Source: DASRJW01 sp964567755 | GTDB taxonomy: Bacteria > Krumholzibacteriota > Krumholzibacteriia > G020349025 | Reading direction: 5' to 3' | Assembly: GCA_964567755.1 (NCBI GenBank) | Contig: CAZMNW010000037.1 | Coordinates: 1 to 64,000, forward strand | DNA: 64,000 nucleotides | In this document: piece after piece, positions 62,301 to 64,000 of the stretch | How positions within the stretch are numbered: position 1 is the stretch's first letter | Layout: each line of letters opens with the position of its first letter | Position numbers and translations under genes: made by a program | Notes under the pieces: model-generated | Told to the model about the DNA's origin: nothing | What the model saw: only the letters and a program-made list of their open reading frames with translations | The model's database searches: none

Positions 62301-63172
62301 GCCTCCACTCGCAGCGAGGTGGGACGCAGACGTCGATCGCCGGCAAGACGTGTCTCGTCACCGGAGCGAATCGCGGCATCGGGTTCGAAGTGGCGGCGCG
62401 CCTTGTGAGCCTGGGCGGCGACGTGTGGTTGGGCGTGCGGACGGCGGAACGCGGCGAGGCAGCGCGCCGGGCATTGCGCATGCGCACGGGACGCGACGTG
62501 CAAGTCCTGGCGATGGACTTGTCCAGTCGAGCATCGATTCGCACGGCGGCGCGACAGTTGAGTCAGCGCGTCGGGCGGCTGGACGTGCTGATCCACAATG
62601 CCGCCACCATCCCGCACCGGCGCACGACGACGATCGATGGCATCGAGATGCAGCTCGCAGTCAATCACCTGGCGAGCTTCCTGCTCACACACCTGCTGTT
62701 GCCGCAGCTGCACGCGGCTCCGGCAGCGCGCGTGATCCTCGTGTCCTCGAACGCGCATGCACGAGGTCGGCTCGATTTCGACGACCTACAGGCCGAGACG
62801 CACTACGACAAGCGCGCGCGTTACAAGGCGACGAAACTCGCCAACGTCTTGTTCGTCCATGCTCTGGCCCGGCATCTCGAGGGCACACGCGTGTGCGTCA
62901 ATGCCGTGCGCCCCGGGACGATCAACACTGGCCTGGTGCGAGACTTTCTCTGGCCGTTCGGCTTCCTGCGCTGGCTCATTGCGGGCAGCACACCTGCGCG
63001 CGGTGCGGCACCGATTGTGCGCGCGGCGACGGATCCCGAGCTCGCCGGAATCACTGGGTGCTATTTCGATCGCTTCCGACTCCGCCGTGCGGCGCCGAGG
63101 TCGCTCGACCAGGCGTTGCAGGAGAAGCTGTGGCAACGCAGCGCCGAACTGACCGCCATCGACGCCGTGTGA
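62297..63172 (+). CDS. Short-chain dehydrogenase/reductase
   Basis: The 291-residue Rossmann enzyme has the cofactor motif TGANRGIG (22-29), HNAA in place of NNAG (100-103), Ser150/Ser151 (LVSSNAH), Tyr176 and Lys180 (YKATK). It resembles retinol-dehydrogenase/WWOX-type SDRs (PHRRTTTIDGIEMQLAVNHL). It starts inside the stop of the ABM gene, suggesting a joint redox function. Confidence 0.9.
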   Translation: MSLHSQRGGTQTSIAGKTCLVTGANRGIGFEVAARLVSLGGDVWLGVRTAERGEAARRALRMRTGRDVQVLAMDLSSRASIRTAARQLSQRVGRLDVLIHNAATIPHRRTTTIDGIEMQLAVNHLASFLLTHLLLPQLHAAPAARVILVSSNAHARGRLDFDDLQAETHYDKRARYKATKLANVLFVHALARHLEGTRVCVNAVRPGTINTGLVRDFLWPFGFLRWLIAGSTPARGAAPIVRAATDPELAGITGCYFDRFRLRRAAPRSLDQALQEKLWQRSAELTAIDAV

Positions 63173-63256
63173 TGCCAGGGCCAGCGGCAATGATGGCGAG
63201 TGGTGGCGACCTGGGGCAGTGGCAACGGCGGCCCGAGGCGATCCAGGTTGGCCCGG

Positions 63257-63721
63257 TCAGTCGCCCACGGTGGCGATGCATTCGATCTCGACGCGAGCGC
63301 CGAGCGCGAGGCCGCTGGTGCCGAGGGCGCTGCGAGCGGGCGGCGCGCTGGGGAAGAACGTACGATAGACGCTGTTCATCGCCTCCCAATCGCGGATGTC
63401 GGCGAGGAAGACGCTGCATTTCACCACGCGATCCATGGACGAGTCATGGCGTTCGAGAATGGCGCGGATGTTCTCGAGTGTCTGCTGGGTTTCCGCGGCA
63501 ATGCCCCCAGGGACCAGATCGAGCGTGCCCGGGCGATTGCCGATTTGGCCCGAGACGAACAGAAGGTTGCCGACCCGGACGGCTTCGGAGAAAGGCAGCG
63601 CCTGCATCGTCGCCGAGGGCGAGGCAAAATGCTGGGCGCGCGTGGTGCGAGTGCACGCGGCCAGGAGGCTCACGGCAACGAGAACGAGTTCGACTGCGAT
63701 CCTGTTGGTTGTGGGACTCAT
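63257..63721 (-). CDS. RidA-family lipoprotein
   Basis: A lipoprotein-type signal (LLAAC, Cys about residue 23) is fused to a RidA/YjgF domain: FSEAVRVGNLLFVSGQIGNR, then AAETQQTLENIRAILERHDS, VVKCSVFLADIRDWEAMNSV and IECIATVGD. RidA deaminases usually act in the cytoplasm; here export is predicted, which is odd but seen in this subgroup. The Arg that binds the substrate is present in PPARSALG. Confidence 0.85.
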   Translation of the reverse strand: MSPTTNRIAVELVLVAVSLLAACTRTTRAQHFASPSATMQALPFSEAVRVGNLLFVSGQIGNRPGTLDLVPGGIAAETQQTLENIRAILERHDSSMDRVVKCSVFLADIRDWEAMNSVYRTFFPSAPPARSALGTSGLALGARVEIECIATVGD

Positions 63722-63788
63722 GGCTTGTTTCGCTCACCGATCACGATGACGTTTTCTGCACCTGGGCGGCGGCCGCACCGGCGCGCGG

Positions 63789-64000
63789 CTAGCGCGCGTG
63801 GGTGGGACGGATGTTCTGGTTCATACGGAAAAAGTTGTCGGGATCCCAGCGATCCTTGACGGCGACGAGACGCGTCCACACATCGGGCGAATAGGCCTCG
63901 CGAACGCGGTCGTCGCCTTCCTCGCTCAGGAAGTTGACGTAGACACCGTGGGCGTACGGCTGTGTCGCGGCGTGGAACCCGCGCGCCCACTCGCGGCAGC
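63789..64000 (-). CDS. C-terminal end of a BBE-type FAD-linked oxidase (partial)
   Basis: The last ~70 residues reach the window edge. They contain AHGVYVNFLSEEGDDRVREA, then YSPDVWTRLVAVKDRWDPDN and FFRMNQNIRPT, the berberine-bridge-enzyme C-terminal motif of FAD-linked oxidases. The stop is at 63789-63791, and the 5' part lies beyond the window. Confidence 0.88.
   Translation of the reverse strand, partial: CREWARGFHAATQPYAHGVYVNFLSEEGDDRVREAYSPDVWTRLVAVKDRWDPDNFFRMNQNIRPTHAR

Overview
This window is GC-rich, densely coded bacterial DNA. I suggest, without being sure, a Gram-negative bacterium from the FCB-related candidate phyla (Eisenbacteria, Krumholzibacteria or Latescibacteria type). 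The reasons are four intact secreted proteins plus one remnant that end in a FlgD-like Ig sorting-type domain, MopE-like and thrombospondin-3-like calcium repeats, a PEP-CTERM protein, outer-membrane barrel proteins, RND pumps, and GAF/kinase signalling proteins. No rRNA or universal marker gene is present to fix the taxonomy.

Layout. 0-5 kb: a 5'-truncated secreted M64-like metallopeptidase, a repeat-rich spacer carrying the 3' part of a tRNA (an attachment-site-like remnant), and a DnaB-N/transmembrane/SPOR fusion. 5-8.4 kb: two convergent GT-C type membrane glycosyltransferases whose N-termini look lost or replaced. 8.4-14 kb: secreted proteins (CHRD/PEP-CTERM, subtilase with PKD and FlgD-like domains, sialidase-like propeller plus helical domain). 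14-19.5 kb: a decayed area holding remnants of a FlgD-tagged protein, a sigma factor and a TPR protein beside a large HNH endonuclease with its own promoter region. 19.6-24.2 kb: an ABC ATPase and an ABC permease/M1 peptidase fusion, co-translated. 24.3-31.5 kb: lipoprotein, STAS protein, a small exported protein, an ECF sigma/FecR-type anti-sigma pair, a VOC protein and a DUF5916-type outer-membrane protein. 31.5-38.3 kb: an operon of two HME-type RND pumps separated by a short adaptor-like lipoprotein. 38.8-41.7 kb: PepSY-like protein, lipoprotein, and a six-repeat FG-GAP-like secreted protein. 42.1-44.7 kb: a three-gene cell-envelope operon (two related lipoproteins and a beta-barrel). 44.7-47.7 kb: two convergent purple-acid-phosphatase-like enzymes. 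48.2-50.3 kb: ECF sigma factor, membrane anti-sigma candidate and PDZ protein. 50.5-58.4 kb: a proteinase K-like subtilase, aldo/keto reductase, MFS exporter, zinc-ribbon protein and a membrane spermidine-synthase/TPR fusion. 58.5-64 kb: an operon of two FMN split-barrel proteins and a GAF/degenerate AAA+/Ser-Thr kinase fusion, then a monooxygenase/SDR pair, a RidA-like lipoprotein and the end of a BBE-type oxidase.

The themes are extracytoplasmic proteins, envelope transport and signalling. The most unusual items are the DnaB-N/SPOR fusion, the operon joining two flavin-fold proteins to a kinase with a dead AAA+ module, the twin RND operon with a mini-adaptor, and the truncation and tRNA-remnant landscape at the left end.
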